Assembly: GCA_905209435.1 (NCBI GenBank)
Contig: CAJLTE010000022.1
Coordinates: 1 to 36,744, forward strand
DNA length: 36,744 nucleotides
Direction of reading: 5' to 3'
From: an uncultured Blautia sp.
GTDB taxonomy: Bacteria > Bacillota_A > Clostridia > Lachnospirales > Lachnospiraceae
Below the pieces are notes generated by a model. That model worked only from the letters and a program-made list of their open reading frames with translations. It made no database searches and was not told where the DNA came from. Of this stretch, positions 1 to 8,815 are shown in pieces (positions within the stretch are counted from its first letter, which is position 1; each line of letters starts with the position of its first letter). The translations under genes and the position numbers were made by a program.

Positions 1-49
1 TAGTAAGTTTAGCCATGTTTTTTTCCATTTTTTCCACCTGTAAACTCAT
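1..49 (-). CDS. tig: Trigger factor, N-terminal start only (partial)
   Basis: Only the first 16 codons lie in the window, reading MSLQVEKMEKNMAKLT. This matches the usual opening of clostridial trigger factor, the ribosome-associated peptidyl-prolyl isomerase and chaperone. The gene runs off the left edge. The start is supported by a ribosome binding site AAGGAGGAA at 58-66, nine bases upstream. An earlier ATG is followed at once by TAA and cannot be the start. The identification rests on memory of this N-terminus, so it is good but not certain. Confidence 0.65.
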   Translation of the reverse strand, partial: MSLQVEKMEKNMAKLT

Positions 50-325
50 GTTACATGTTCCTCCTTAATTTTCAGGTTATATTTTGCGACTGGTTTTTCA
101 GCTGCGTTATTTCATTCACAGTTTTTACCTATTTCTATATATTCAAGTCTAAGCTCCGCTCCCACTAATGCAGAAGCGGGAGAGTTACTGTTCACTCCGT
201 GCCCAGCAACGCAAGAGGCCTGTCTATAACTTAATTATATATTTACAGTCATTGTAGCAGTATAGCACAAAAAATATAAAAGTGCTAGTGTTTTTTCGCA
301 TAAAAATAAGGGTTTTGGGGTGTTT
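50..325. other. Intergenic leader of tig with a small hairpin
   Basis: About 275 bases separate the tig start from the DJ-1 stop. Bases 159-182 hold a short stem (CTCCC pairing with GGGAG around 14 bases) in a GC-richer island at 150-225, flanked by AT-rich DNA. A TATACT box reads leftward near 260, but no convincing -35 was found. I see no gene. The GC-rich island could be a dispersed repeat. Confidence 0.3.
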
Positions 326-886
326 TTAGCGTGAATACACTACTGATTCTGCAATTTCGTTTGCTTTTTCGTCGTTTTCGAGCTGAGCGATCAGGGAAAG
401 TGCAAAGTCTACGGCGGTTCCGAGGCCTCGGCTGGTAGTTATGTTTCCGTCTACTACTACACTGTCTTCGCTTGTCTGGGCGCCGTCTTTGGCGATAATT
501 TCCATGAATGATGGATAGGATGTAGCCTTTCTGCCTTTGAGGAATCCAAGACCAGAGAATACGCTTGGAGCTGCACATATGGCGGCGATTTTTTTGCCTT
601 TGTTGTTGAAGTCTGTCAGGAGGTCGGTGAGTGGTTTGTAGCCGGCGAGGTATTTGGTTCCTGGCATCCCTCCCGGGAGGACGAGCATGTCGGCATCGGT
701 GAAGTCGGTTTCTGCAAATGTTGTATCGGTGAACATGGTGATGCCGTGGGATGTCTGGATCTGGGTAGTTTCTTTAATGGATACGGTTTTGATGTCGATT
801 CCGGCGCGGCGGAGAAGGTCTACTACGGTTAAGCCTTCGATGTCTTCGAATCCGTCAGCGAGGAAGATGTATACTTTTTTACTCAT
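326..886 (-). CDS. DJ-1/PfpI family protein
   Basis: This 186-residue protein is the full length of the DJ-1/ThiJ/PfpI superfamily. It opens with VYIFLADGFEDIEG, placing the conserved glutamate at residue 14, and has the nucleophile-elbow segment AAICAAPS with the reactive cysteine at residue 104, preceded by LPGG around 70. Family members act as protein or glycation deglycases, chaperones or oxidative-stress sensors. The exact activity cannot be read from sequence. The start has an AGGAGG ribosome binding site about eight bases upstream. It appears to be a single-gene unit between tig and the large hairpin element at 998-1212. It is probably cytosolic, with no signal peptide or membrane segment. 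Confidence 0.9.
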   Translation of the reverse strand: MSKKVYIFLADGFEDIEGLTVVDLLRRAGIDIKTVSIKETTQIQTSHGITMFTDTTFAETDFTDADMLVLPGGMPGTKYLAGYKPLTDLLTDFNNKGKKIAAICAAPSVFSGLGFLKGRKATSYPSFMEIIAKDGAQTSEDSVVVDGNITTSRGLGTAVDFALSLIAQLENDEKANEIAESVVYSR

Positions 887-997
887 TTTTTGTGCCTCCT
901 GGTTGTTTTGTTTTTTAGATTTTCAGCTTATTTTCTGAAATGGATTATAGCATTTTTTATGGATTGTTACAATGTTTGTTTGATTTTGAATAGGGAC

Positions 998-1212
998 GCG
1001 CGAAGCCCTCTGTCTCCTGGGGTTCAGTTTCGTGAGCCTAAGTAACTCTAAGGCCTGGGGAATCTGCTAAAGACATGGAAAAGAATGCAAAACTCGCTCC
1101 GTTGCAGACTTCGCTCAGACACGTTGCGATTCTTTTCCATAACGCAGATTTCCCAGACCTAAGAGTTACTAAGACTCGTCAAATTCACCCCAGGAGACAG
1201 AGGGCTTCGCGC
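998..1212. repeat. Large hairpin element, copy 1 (215 bp inverted repeat)
   Basis: Bases 998-1022 are a perfect 25-base inverted match of 1188-1212. Self-complementarity continues inward with mismatches through the CTAAGTAACTCT and GGAAAAGAAT segments to a loop near 1100. The core resembles the second large hairpin at 3756-3961, in the opposite orientation, while the outer arms differ. It begins 24 bases after the stop of the AbgB-like gene, so it may act as a 3' processing or termination structure. It encodes no transposase, so a MITE-like origin is possible. The rest of the 887-1235 gap holds nothing else I can identify. Confidence 0.8.
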
Positions 1213-1235
1213 TGGTAGCTGGCAAAATGTTACTT

Positions 1236-2738
1236 TTACCATACTTCTGGTTTTAAGTCTTTCGGTAATGGATTTGGATATGTTTCTCCGTCTAATATTT
1301 CTGTCAGTTCTTTTCTGGCTTCATTTGCCAGTTCTGGATTTTGTAAAAAATCCAAGGCGGTGAGGGCCATGATTTTGGCGGCATAGAGCATTCCTTTATG
1401 GGCGATAGCTGATTTGCCCTGGGCTACTGCCTGCCAGGAGTGGAGGGCGGTTCCTGCAGCGAATGTGGGGATGTTGAGGTGGACGGTTGGAACGATCCAG
1501 CTTACGTCTCCTACATCGGTGGAGTATTTGAGGTCGCTGTACAGATTTTGACAGGCGATTGGTTCGAAGATTGGGGTTTTCATTGCTTCCGGTGCTTTGG
1601 GACCAAAGTAGTCTCTGGCAATGGTCGGGAGTTGTTTTTTATCCTGGTCTGAGAGAGCTTGCTGGAATTTCTGAGCATAGGTGTATTCCTGCTCTGTATA
1701 CGAAATCGGGCCAAGTTTTTCCAGGTATGCATTCATGTGGTCTGCAAGGATTTTGCTGGAGATCAGGTTGGAGTAAGCGGCTACCTGGCGGATTTCTACG
1801 GTGGTTTCGGTCATGAGGGCAGCGCCTTTGGCAATGTTGCAGACGCGGTTGTAGAGTTCTTTTACCTGGGTGATCTTTGGGGCGCGGATGGCGTAGAGGA
1901 CCTGCGCTCTGGACTGGACTACGTTTGGAGCGTCTCCGCCTGTATCGGTGATAGCATAGTGGATTCTGGCTTCGTCTATCATGTGTTCGCGCATGTAGTT
2001 TACGCCTATGTCCATTAATTCTACTGCATCCAATGCGGAGCGGCCCAGTTCTGGGCACATGGAGGCGTGGGCCGGGGTTCCGTGAAATGTGAAAAATACT
2101 CTGAAGTTTGCTTTGGTGCTTCCGTAGCATGCGCGTCGCCCCTGTTCCGGGTGCCAGCATAGGGCAAGGTCGCAGTCGTTGAAATAGCCATCACGTACAA
2201 GGAACGCTTTACCGCCTGCGTTCTCTTCGGCCGGACAGCCATAGTAGCGGATTGTACCGTTCAGGTTATGCTCTTTCATAAAGTCTTTTAATGCTATTAC
2301 GGAGGCAAGGGTGCCTGTTCCGATAAGCTGGTGACCGCAGCCGTGACCGCAATTATTCACATACTCTGATCCTTGTTTTTGTTCCCTTTCTGATTCACTT
2401 TCGCATTTTAAATTTTGTGCCGGTATCCGCTCTGTTGCATCTGCTTTCTGTGAAAGACCTGGCAATGCATCAAATTCTCCAAGGAAGCCTATAACTGGCT
2501 TTCCAGAACCGTATTCTGCGATAAATGCAGTTTCCTCTCCTGCAAGATTGGCTTTGACCGAAAAATCCTCTTCTTTTAATGATTGTTGGAGTAATTCAGA
2601 GGATTTATATTCCTGAAATCTCGGCTCTGCAAACTCCCAGATTTTATTGCTGATTTTAGCATAGTATTCTTTTTTACTGTCAATTTTTTCTGATATTTCT
2701 TTTATGTATTCATCCATATATTTTTCTTCCTGTTCCAT
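1236..2738 (-). CDS. M20 family amidohydrolase, AbgB-like
   Basis: This 500-residue protein resembles the B subunit of p-aminobenzoyl-glutamate hydrolase, a di-metal aminoacylase of peptidase family M20. Metal-site motifs are visible: GEFDALPG (87-94), NNCGHGCGH (128-136) and the catalytic pair in CPAEENAGGK (168-177). A substrate-binding dimerisation segment follows with FRVFFTFHGTPAHAS near 215. Between GEFDALPG and GHGCGH lies a charged, low-complexity stretch (about 98-125, rich in E, Q, K and S) that looks like an insertion. Two starts are possible, 2738 or the ATG at 2717, each with a weak AGGA-type site; I kept the longer. The true substrate (a folate catabolite or another N-acyl amino acid or peptide) is not known. 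No AbgA-like partner is in the window. Confidence 0.85.
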   Translation of the reverse strand: MEQEEKYMDEYIKEISEKIDSKKEYYAKISNKIWEFAEPRFQEYKSSELLQQSLKEEDFSVKANLAGEETAFIAEYGSGKPVIGFLGEFDALPGLSQKADATERIPAQNLKCESESEREQKQGSEYVNNCGHGCGHQLIGTGTLASVIALKDFMKEHNLNGTIRYYGCPAEENAGGKAFLVRDGYFNDCDLALCWHPEQGRRACYGSTKANFRVFFTFHGTPAHASMCPELGRSALDAVELMDIGVNYMREHMIDEARIHYAITDTGGDAPNVVQSRAQVLYAIRAPKITQVKELYNRVCNIAKGAALMTETTVEIRQVAAYSNLISSKILADHMNAYLEKLGPISYTEQEYTYAQKFQQALSDQDKKQLPTIARDYFGPKAPEAMKTPIFEPIACQNLYSDLKYSTDVGDVSWIVPTVHLNIPTFAAGTALHSWQAVAQGKSAIAHKGMLYAAKIMALTALDFLQNPELANEARKELTEILDGETYPNPLPKDLKPEVW

Positions 2739-2871
2739 GCTATTTCCTGCTTTTTTCTATGTTACCTGTAATATTTTTTTACCTATTTTACATCAAACAG
2801 ATAAAGTATCTTTTTTCTACGTGTTCAATTTGAATCCAGCAGATATTCACATTCTGTTCTGCTACCTGATG

Positions 2872-3029
2872 TCAATCGGATATTCGCAATCCGCTTCGCT
2901 ACGTGGCTCTACACCAAATAACTGCTCCGCAGTTTATCAGAAGGCGCTTGCACGCCTCCTGATACAAGCAAGTCCCCACCCACTGCTTATTGCTTTTCGC
3001 AATTGAAGCAGGGGACTTACTTGATTTGG
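2872..3029. repeat. Small hairpin repeat, copy R1 (full form)
   Basis: The right half is a hairpin whose ends AAGTCCCC (2970-2977) and GGGGACTT (3011-3018) pair, with an inner ATTGC/GCAAT stem. The left part contains the phrase TCAATCGGATATTC and GC-richer DNA. The same left phrase and hairpin recur at 3640-3720, and the hairpin recurs at about 24894-24943. R1 lies in the 390-base gap between the AbgB-like gene and the CYTH gene. The rest of that gap is AT-rich and presumably carries the CYTH promoter. Confidence 0.7.
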
Positions 3030-3129
3030 TTAAATAAAATATGCATTTTCATTATTTTTCATCTATGCTATTATCATTATAGCACAAACTAAAGGATTGA
3101 CACATTTTAACTCAATGGAGGAAATTTAA

Positions 3130-3585
3130 ATGGAAATCGAACGTAAATTTTTAATATCCAAAGAAAATCTGCCTGCAGATCTCGATTCTTATCCACATCA
3201 TAAACTGGAGCAGGGTTATTTATCCACCGCACCTGTAGTCCGTATCCGCAAAGAGGATGATAACTACTATCTCACCTATAAATCTAAAGGTCTTATGACT
3301 CGCGAAGAATATAATCTTCCACTTACAAAAGAATCTTATGAACATATGCGTCCAAAAGCCGATGGAATCCTTATTTCCAAAACCCGCTATCTTATTCCGG
3401 AAAAAGATGGACTTACCATAGAATTAGATATATTTGATGCACCATATAAAGGACTTTATCTTGCAGAAGTAGAATTTTCTTCTGAAGACCAAGCACTCAA
3501 TTATAATCCACCTGCATGGTTCGGAGAAGATGTTACAAACTCCGGGAAATATCATAACAGCCGCTTAAGTCAGGGAAATTTGTGA
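3130..3585 (+). CDS. CYTH domain protein (triphosphatase-like)
   Basis: This 151-residue protein begins MEIERKFLI, the ExExK signature that opens the CYTH (adenylyl cyclase CyaB / thiamine triphosphatase) fold. Later strands carry VRIRKEDDNYYLTYKSKG (about 36-53), ELDIFDAPYKGLYLAEVEF (about 98-116) and a C-terminal NSGKYHNSRL. Alternating basic and acidic residues line the tunnel that binds metal and triphosphate in this family. Most stand-alone bacterial members are inorganic triphosphatases rather than cyclases, so that is the best guess. The GGAGG ribosome binding site is at 3117-3121. The gene is flanked on both sides by copies of the same hairpin repeat (R1 and R2). Confidence 0.88.
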   Translation: MEIERKFLISKENLPADLDSYPHHKLEQGYLSTAPVVRIRKEDDNYYLTYKSKGLMTREEYNLPLTKESYEHMRPKADGILISKTRYLIPEKDGLTIELDIFDAPYKGLYLAEVEFSSEDQALNYNPPAWFGEDVTNSGKYHNSRLSQGNL

Positions 3586-3639
3586 TTTTTCATAAACAAT
3601 TCTTTTATATATTAGACATCCCCTATACTCTCAGATGAG

Positions 3640-3720
3640 TCAATCGGATATTCTACAAGCAAATCCCCACCCACTGCTTATTGCTTTTTACAATTGAAAC
3701 AAAAAACTTACTTAACTTAA
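3640..3720. repeat. Small hairpin repeat, copy R2 (deletion derivative)
   Basis: This copy carries TCAATCGGATATTC joined directly to TACAAGCAAATCCCC and the same CCCACTGCTTATTGCTTTT segment as R1. Relative to R1 it lacks about 85 bases between these two parts, and its right arm has decayed. R1 and R2 bracket the CYTH gene in the same orientation. That could reflect a local duplication or two insertions. Confidence 0.6.
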
Positions 3721-3755
3721 TTAAATCTAATACTTATTACACTATAACTAAAACA

Positions 3756-3961
3756 GCTCCGAAATATTGTTCTGCTGATATGCATTTGCAGGAATCGTAG
3801 TAACTCTTAGGTTCTGGAAATTCGCGTTATAAAAAATCCGCCCACTGTCTGAGCCGCATAGCGGCGAGTTTGGGCGGATTTTTTATGGTTTTAGCGGATT
3901 TTCAGGGCCTTAGAGTTCCTAGATTCCGAAACCGCATATCAACAGAACAATATTTCGGAGC
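3756..3961. repeat. Large hairpin element, copy 2 (206 bp inverted repeat)
   Basis: Bases 3756-3783 match the inverse of 3934-3961 at 27 of 28 positions. An inner perfect stem of 14 bases pairs 3831-3844 with 3871-3884. The core shares TAGTAACTCTTAGGT, GCGTTAT, GTCTGAGC and GAGTTT in the same order with the minus-strand reading of the element at 998-1212, but the outer arms are unrelated in sequence. It lies between convergent genes and starts 22 bases after the proC stop, nearly the same offset as copy 1 from its minus-strand neighbour. Confidence 0.8.
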
Positions 3962-3982
3962 GTCCCTCTTATACAAATAAAA

Positions 3983-4777
3983 TTACATTTTCTTTCCTTT
4001 TTCAGCTGCCCCATTCAGAGCTTCGAAAACAGCACTTCTGAACCCATTCTGTTCCAGAATACGTACTCCCTCAATAGTAGTTCCTGCCGGAGAGCATACC
4101 ATGTCTTTTAATTCACCTGGATGCATTCCTGTTTCCAGTACCATTTTTGCACTTCCGAGTACAGACTGTGCAGCGAACTGATAAGCCTGTTTTCTCGGCA
4201 TTCCCTGGGCTACTGCTGCGTCTGCCATTGCTTCTACAAACATGAACACATAAGCCGGTGAGCAACCGCTTACAGCACCTACTGCGTCCATCAGACGTTC
4301 CGGAACAACTTCTGTACGACCGAAGCTGTTCGTGATCTCGCAGATCTGATCCAGTTCTTCTGCTGATACTTTCTCATTAGCGCACACACCTGTCATACCT
4401 TCACCAACCTGAGCAGGAGTGTTTGGCATCATTCTTACTACTTTCAGAGGTTGTCCACATTTCTCTTCTAACCACGCAAGAGTTTTCCCCGGTGCAATGC
4501 CTACGACCGTGTGTTCCGGTGTCAGTTCATCTTTTACTTCGTTCAGTACTTCTTCATAAAACTGCGGCTTCACTGCCAGGAAAACCAGTTTTGTGTTTTT
4601 TACTACTTCGCGGTTATCCAGAGTTGTCACTACGCCAAGTTTTTCTTTACTTCGTTTGCTTCCTTCTTCTGTAAGATTAGAAACAATAATCTCGTCTTTC
4701 TTGTAGAGACCTTTTTTCAGCATACCGCTGATCATTGCAGAACCCATATTTCCACATCCGATAAATCCGATTTTCAT
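3983..4777 (-). CDS. proC: Pyrroline-5-carboxylate reductase
   Basis: This 264-residue enzyme catalyses the last step of proline synthesis, NAD(P)H-dependent reduction of pyrroline-5-carboxylate. The N-terminal Rossmann motif GFIGCGNMGSAM has glycines at 4, 7, 9 and 12. Family phrases follow: VFLAVKPQ, VVRMMPNTPAQVGEGMTG and the C-terminal dimerisation segment CSPAGTTIEGVRILEQNGFR. A longer frame reaches 4882, but the ATG at 4777 has a GAGAGGAG ribosome binding site and gives the standard family N-terminus, and the extension runs into its promoter. A promoter lies just upstream at 4847-4875, so it can be transcribed apart from the YitT gene ahead of it. Confidence 0.95.
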   Translation of the reverse strand: MKIGFIGCGNMGSAMISGMLKKGLYKKDEIIVSNLTEEGSKRSKEKLGVVTTLDNREVVKNTKLVFLAVKPQFYEEVLNEVKDELTPEHTVVGIAPGKTLAWLEEKCGQPLKVVRMMPNTPAQVGEGMTGVCANEKVSAEELDQICEITNSFGRTEVVPERLMDAVGAVSGCSPAYVFMFVEAMADAAVAQGMPRKQAYQFAAQSVLGSAKMVLETGMHPGELKDMVCSPAGTTIEGVRILEQNGFRSAVFEALNGAAEKGKKM

Positions 4778-4846
4778 AAGTTTAACTCCTCTCATATGAT
4801 CCGACTTATTTATAATAGTAGTTATTTTGTAGCTGCTTTTTCGCAT

Positions 4847-4875
4847 ATTATAGTACAAGCCTTTAGTAAAGTAAA
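4847..4875 (-). promoter_or_regulatory. proC promoter
   Basis: Read leftward, TTTACT (4870-4875), a 17-base spacer and TATAAT (4847-4852) form a good sigma-A promoter about 70 bases before the proC start and just after the YitT stop codon. Confidence 0.6.
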
Positions 4876-4891
4876 GCGTCACTTCATGTGG

Positions 4892-5728
4892 CTATCTTAA
4901 AATCTCCTCAATAGTCGAAACCGTACTGAATGTTCCTTTGTTCTGGGATATAATCGTCTTCATTCTTTGCAGTTCAAAGTAATTCACATAACAGATCAGT
5001 GTTTTGTTTTCCCCGGCAATCACCCCTGAAGATTTTAATATCGTACAGGTCTTGTTCAGTTCTTCTTTTATCTGACGAATAATTGCATCCGGATCTTTTG
5101 TAATGATCGTAACCTGTTTGATCGCATCGAAATGATCTGTAAAATGATCAATGATCGCAGTGGCAATGACATATACCAGAAAACTCAGCATAGCAGAATC
5201 CCGGTTAATAAGAATAAATACTGCAATATATACAATGACATTGAACCCGATCAGAATATAGGAAATACTATAATCTTTTCCTGTTTTATTGAAAATTTTA
5301 TTTACAATGATATTGGCAAAAATTTCAGAACCATCTATACAACCGCCATTTCGCAAAATCAGTGAAAGCCCGATTCCAAGAATCGCACCGCCAAAAGCCA
5401 CCGCAAGAAAATGTTCCGTATTCAGTTCAAACGGAATTTTTTCAAAATAAGCAAGACCAATCGTATAGACAACAAATCCAATGAATACTCTGACAAAGAA
5501 CTTTTTTCCCAGAAAGAAGATTCCAGCGATCAGAAACTGAAGGAAAACAAGAAGAACACATAATGAAAGATTATAGCCGGTAAGTTTGCTGATAATAATG
5601 GCAATTCCTGCTGTTCCGTAGTCAATGGCATCATTCGGAAGCAGAATACAGGCAACAGAAAAACTTGCCAAAATTGCGCCAAGAACAATTGCCATATATG
5701 AGATAATTATCTGGATTTTTTTATTCAA
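4892..5728 (-). CDS. YitT family membrane protein (DUF161 plus DUF2179)
   Basis: This 278-residue protein has about five hydrophobic membrane helices in residues 1-200 (YitT/DUF161), with the family phrase LRNGGCIDGSEIFANI near 125. A soluble C-terminal DUF2179 domain of about 65 residues (VTIITKDPDAIIRQI onward) resembles PII-type or ACT-like regulatory folds. The family's transport substrate is not established. The start is a TTG codon at 5728, supported by a strong GGAGGAGGG site nine bases upstream; no ATG in frame has a comparable site. It is followed by proC on the same strand. Confidence 0.88.
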   Translation of the reverse strand: MNKKIQIIISYMAIVLGAILASFSVACILLPNDAIDYGTAGIAIIISKLTGYNLSLCVLLVFLQFLIAGIFFLGKKFFVRVFIGFVVYTIGLAYFEKIPFELNTEHFLAVAFGGAILGIGLSLILRNGGCIDGSEIFANIIVNKIFNKTGKDYSISYILIGFNVIVYIAVFILINRDSAMLSFLVYVIATAIIDHFTDHFDAIKQVTIITKDPDAIIRQIKEELNKTCTILKSSGVIAGENKTLICYVNYFELQRMKTIISQNKGTFSTVSTIEEILR

Positions 5729-5756
5729 TACGTCTTTCCCTCCTCCATACTATAAA

Positions 5757-5794
5757 AACTGAAAAAGGCACTTTGCATGATCGCAAAACGCCTT
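5757..5794 (-). terminator. Rho-independent terminator after the NhaC-type gene
   Basis: Read leftward, AAGGC...GCCTT (5790-5794 with 5765-5769) flank an inner TTTGC/GCAAA stem, followed by a T-rich tail. It sits between the antiporter stop and the YitT start. Confidence 0.75.
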
Positions 5795-5872
5795 CGTTTC
5801 CAAATTTAATGGCTGTATTTTAACACGTTACCTCAATAGTGTCAAGAATACACTATCCCAGTTCTTCCCTGC

Positions 5873-7186
5873 TCATTTTTTTCCTTTGTAATAAAGGTTT
5901 CTTTTATTCTGGCGGGCAAAAAAATGCCACACCGGAAGCAAATACAGATAAATCGCCGCACATACACTCATTGTCGGTGCACCGATAAATGCCAGAGGAA
6001 CCGCCGATGCAATCGACCAGGGTATCAACGGTGCGACTACAACTGCTGAATTTTCCAGTGAAAGTGCAAATTCTTTTTTATCCGGATTGTTTTCTCCGCA
6101 AAGCTGATTGGTCAGCATGATTGATAGGGTCTGGTTGCAGGATACGGCTGCTGTCACAACAGAGGTCAACAAGGTTGTTCCGAATGGCGTGATTTTACTG
6201 TTTAATTTTCCAACTAAATCTTTAACTCCATGAAGGAAATCTGTTCCTTTGAAAATGCCGGAATAGCAGGATGAGATTCCTACGATAGCAACGACTTTCA
6301 TATTGGAAAGGATTCCGCCTCCGCCCATCAGTCGATTGATCTGCATATCATCCGGCTGAAAGCCCGAAATACATAATGCAGGAAGTCTGGAAACCGGATA
6401 TTTCTGTATCAGGACTGCCACAAATATTCCACACAATGCACTTACTCCCAGAGTTCTTTTTACATTGACACGCAGTGCGGAAAGAACAAGCACAACTATA
6501 ACAGGAAGTAATGTCCATACTGACAGATGATAGAATTCTCCCAATATTGTCCGAATCTCTCCATCTGCAGTTCCTGCATGTGTCCGCAGGCCAAGAGTCC
6601 AGTAAACCGTACAGGAGATAACAAATGGCACTACCGCAGTCCTCGCCATTCCTTTCAGGTTATCGTATAAATCTGTTTTCGTCAGTTCGCTTACGAGCAA
6701 TGCACTGGTAGAAACCGGGGAGCATCTGTCACCGAAATAAATTCCCGCAAGAATTGCTCCTCCTGCCAGGACATCTGAAACATTCATGCTCTTTGCCATT
6801 GTCATGCAGATCACGCCCATGGTAGCCGCCGTTCCAAATGCAGTTCCGGTCAGAAAAGATACCAGAGAACACAGGAGAAATGATGCCAACAGCATGATCG
6901 ACGGCGCACAGATTCCTGACGCATAATAGACAATAAATGCAATAGAACCACTCGCCCGCCACACTGCAGTCATAATTCCTATCAGGATAAAAGTCAGCAG
7001 GATATTCTTCGCAGTCTTCATTCCCTGCCAGGAGAAAATCAGCATCTGTTTCCAGGTTTTCTTTTTTATCAGTCCATATGTAAAAAACAGCACCAGTCCC
7101 AGAATCATGGCATATATAATGGAAATTCCGGTAAATACACATAATAAAAGAACTGCAGCAAATATTCCAAGTAATAATAATTCCAT
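5873..7186 (-). CDS. NhaC-family Na+/H+ antiporter-like transporter
   Basis: This 437-residue polytopic membrane protein has about eleven hydrophobic segments. The NhaC-family signature FGDRCSPVSTSALLVSELT is near 150-168, and a second half has VVAIVGISSCYSGIF and the SCNQTLSIMLTNQLC segment. Members exchange protons for sodium or for metabolites (for example malate/lactate in MleN), so the substrate is uncertain. The ribosome binding site GGAGG lies six to seven bases before the ATG. It ends at a strong terminator and is preceded on the same strand by the MATE gene 50 bases away, so the two may be co-transcribed. Confidence 0.85.
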   Translation of the reverse strand: MELLLLGIFAAVLLLCVFTGISIIYAMILGLVLFFTYGLIKKKTWKQMLIFSWQGMKTAKNILLTFILIGIMTAVWRASGSIAFIVYYASGICAPSIMLLASFLLCSLVSFLTGTAFGTAATMGVICMTMAKSMNVSDVLAGGAILAGIYFGDRCSPVSTSALLVSELTKTDLYDNLKGMARTAVVPFVISCTVYWTLGLRTHAGTADGEIRTILGEFYHLSVWTLLPVIVVLVLSALRVNVKRTLGVSALCGIFVAVLIQKYPVSRLPALCISGFQPDDMQINRLMGGGGILSNMKVVAIVGISSCYSGIFKGTDFLHGVKDLVGKLNSKITPFGTTLLTSVVTAAVSCNQTLSIMLTNQLCGENNPDKKEFALSLENSAVVVAPLIPWSIASAVPLAFIGAPTMSVCAAIYLYLLPVWHFFARQNKRNLYYKGKK

Positions 7187-7236
7187 AGGATACCTCCGGA
7201 GATTATTATATATCAGCTACAGTTCTTTTTCTATTC

Positions 7237-8595
7237 TTATATTGTTGATGCTTTGAGGTTTTTTGATGTTTTCATCATCTTATAATAAACCGGGATCAGC
7301 AGTGAGCAGGCTCCGATCCATGCTAATGGGCTTGCAATACATACAGATGTATATCCAATCATTCCGGAAAGTCCTACTGTTGCAGCGATTCGCATTACCA
7401 GTTCGATCATACATGCTACAAACGGTGCGCGTCCGTTCTGCATACTCTGAATGGAAGTACGGTATACTGCCAGCAGTCCCAAGATGAAGTAGCATGGAGC
7501 TACAACTGTCAGATACATATCTGAATAATAGTAAATTTCTTTCGTCGGATCTGAAAGGAACATTCTTACAATCGGATGTCTGAGCAATAAAATTCCGATA
7601 CACATGATCAGATTGAATGTTTCTGTCTGGATCAGGCAGGCACGTACGCCCTGACGGATACGGTCTGTTCTGCCAGCGCCGAAGTTCTGTGCTACATAGT
7701 TGGAGATTGCTGTCATCATCGCATTATTGACCAGTACGGAGAGCTGATCTGCCTTGGATGCGGCAGTATATCCTGCAACTGCTGCAGTACCCAGTGAGTT
7801 TACGACTGTCTGCATGGCAAGCTGTCCGATGCACATAACTGACATCTGAAATCCCATTGGAAATCCGGTCTTTAAATGCAGGATTGCTGCATCTTTTAAG
7901 TCTGTGAAATCTTCTCTGCGCAAATGCAGGATTGGGAAGTTCTTTAATCCTACCACCAGGCTCAAAACTGCTGACAGGAACTGTAACAGGATAGTTGCCC
8001 ATGCAGCGCCTGCTACACCCATATGTAACGGTACGATAAACAGGACATCAAGAAAGATATTCAGTACAGAAGAAAATACCAGGAAATACAGTGGTGTCTT
8101 ACTGTCTCCCAATGCACGGAGCATGTTGGAGATCATGTTATAGAAAACAGTTGCTCCTGTACCGAGTAAAACTACAAACATATAGTCATACGCTTCGCCT
8201 GAAATATCAGCAGGAATCTGCATCCAGCGCAGAATCTGATGTGCAAGCAGACAGCAGATCAGTGTCAGAACTACTGTAAATGCAATACTCAGCAGTGTCG
8301 AAACTGCAACGCTCTTGCGCATTCCTTTTTCATCTTTTGCCCCGCATTTCTGTCCAAGACAGATACCGAAACCGCCTGTGAATCCATTGATAAAGCAGAA
8401 TACAAAATAGATGATAATACTGGTAGAACCTACCGCCGCCAGGGAAGTTGCCCCCAATGTTTTACCTACGATTACGGAATCCGCCAGTGTGTAGAAAAGC
8501 TGAAACAGGTTTCCCAGGATTACAGGGATTGCGAATTTCAGCAGTGACCAGAACGGATTTCCTGTGGTCAGATCCATTTCTTTTGATCTTGCCAT
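7237..8595 (-). CDS. MATE family efflux transporter
   Basis: This 452-residue protein has the twelve-helix layout of MATE exporters. It opens MDLTTGNPFWSLLKFAIPVILGNLFQ after a short basic leader, carries a YTLADSVIVGK segment typical of the DinF/NorM-like clostridial branch, and has a pseudo-repeat starting near residue 240. Members expel cationic drugs, dyes or metabolites using sodium or proton gradients. The start has a GGAGAGGAG site seven to nine bases upstream. It is divergent from the AraC-type gene at 8816, which may regulate it. Confidence 0.93.
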   Translation of the reverse strand: MARSKEMDLTTGNPFWSLLKFAIPVILGNLFQLFYTLADSVIVGKTLGATSLAAVGSTSIIIYFVFCFINGFTGGFGICLGQKCGAKDEKGMRKSVAVSTLLSIAFTVVLTLICCLLAHQILRWMQIPADISGEAYDYMFVVLLGTGATVFYNMISNMLRALGDSKTPLYFLVFSSVLNIFLDVLFIVPLHMGVAGAAWATILLQFLSAVLSLVVGLKNFPILHLRREDFTDLKDAAILHLKTGFPMGFQMSVMCIGQLAMQTVVNSLGTAAVAGYTAASKADQLSVLVNNAMMTAISNYVAQNFGAGRTDRIRQGVRACLIQTETFNLIMCIGILLLRHPIVRMFLSDPTKEIYYYSDMYLTVVAPCYFILGLLAVYRTSIQSMQNGRAPFVACMIELVMRIAATVGLSGMIGYTSVCIASPLAWIGACSLLIPVYYKMMKTSKNLKASTI

Positions 8596-8718
8596 GTTTC
8601 TTACTCCTCTCCTTGCACGATGTGCGTGTCAACGTTATAATTATCATTACAAAAATTGATATATCCAGTGATGAACTGCCAAAACCTGTTAATAATTATG
8701 TTTCTATATATTTTCTTC

Positions 8719-8737
8719 AGACTTCAAAATAAAGTCT
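8719..8737. promoter_or_regulatory. Inverted repeat between the MATE gene and the AraC regulator
   Basis: AGACTT (8719-8724) and AAGTCT (8732-8737) form a perfect inverted repeat with a 7-base centre in the divergent intergenic region. It is a candidate operator; nothing identifies its binding protein. Confidence 0.3.
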
Positions 8738-8815
8738 CACAATTATTATTCAGGTAATGTACTAATTTGGAATCATTTCATCACAATATATGAGATAGAA
8801 TCGGAGAATTGTAAA

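Noticed and set aside
1639..2160. 173-codon ORF in another frame of the AbgB-like gene
   Set aside because: Composition is arginine/proline-rich and typical of an out-of-frame shadow; the overlapping frame has clear M20 motifs.
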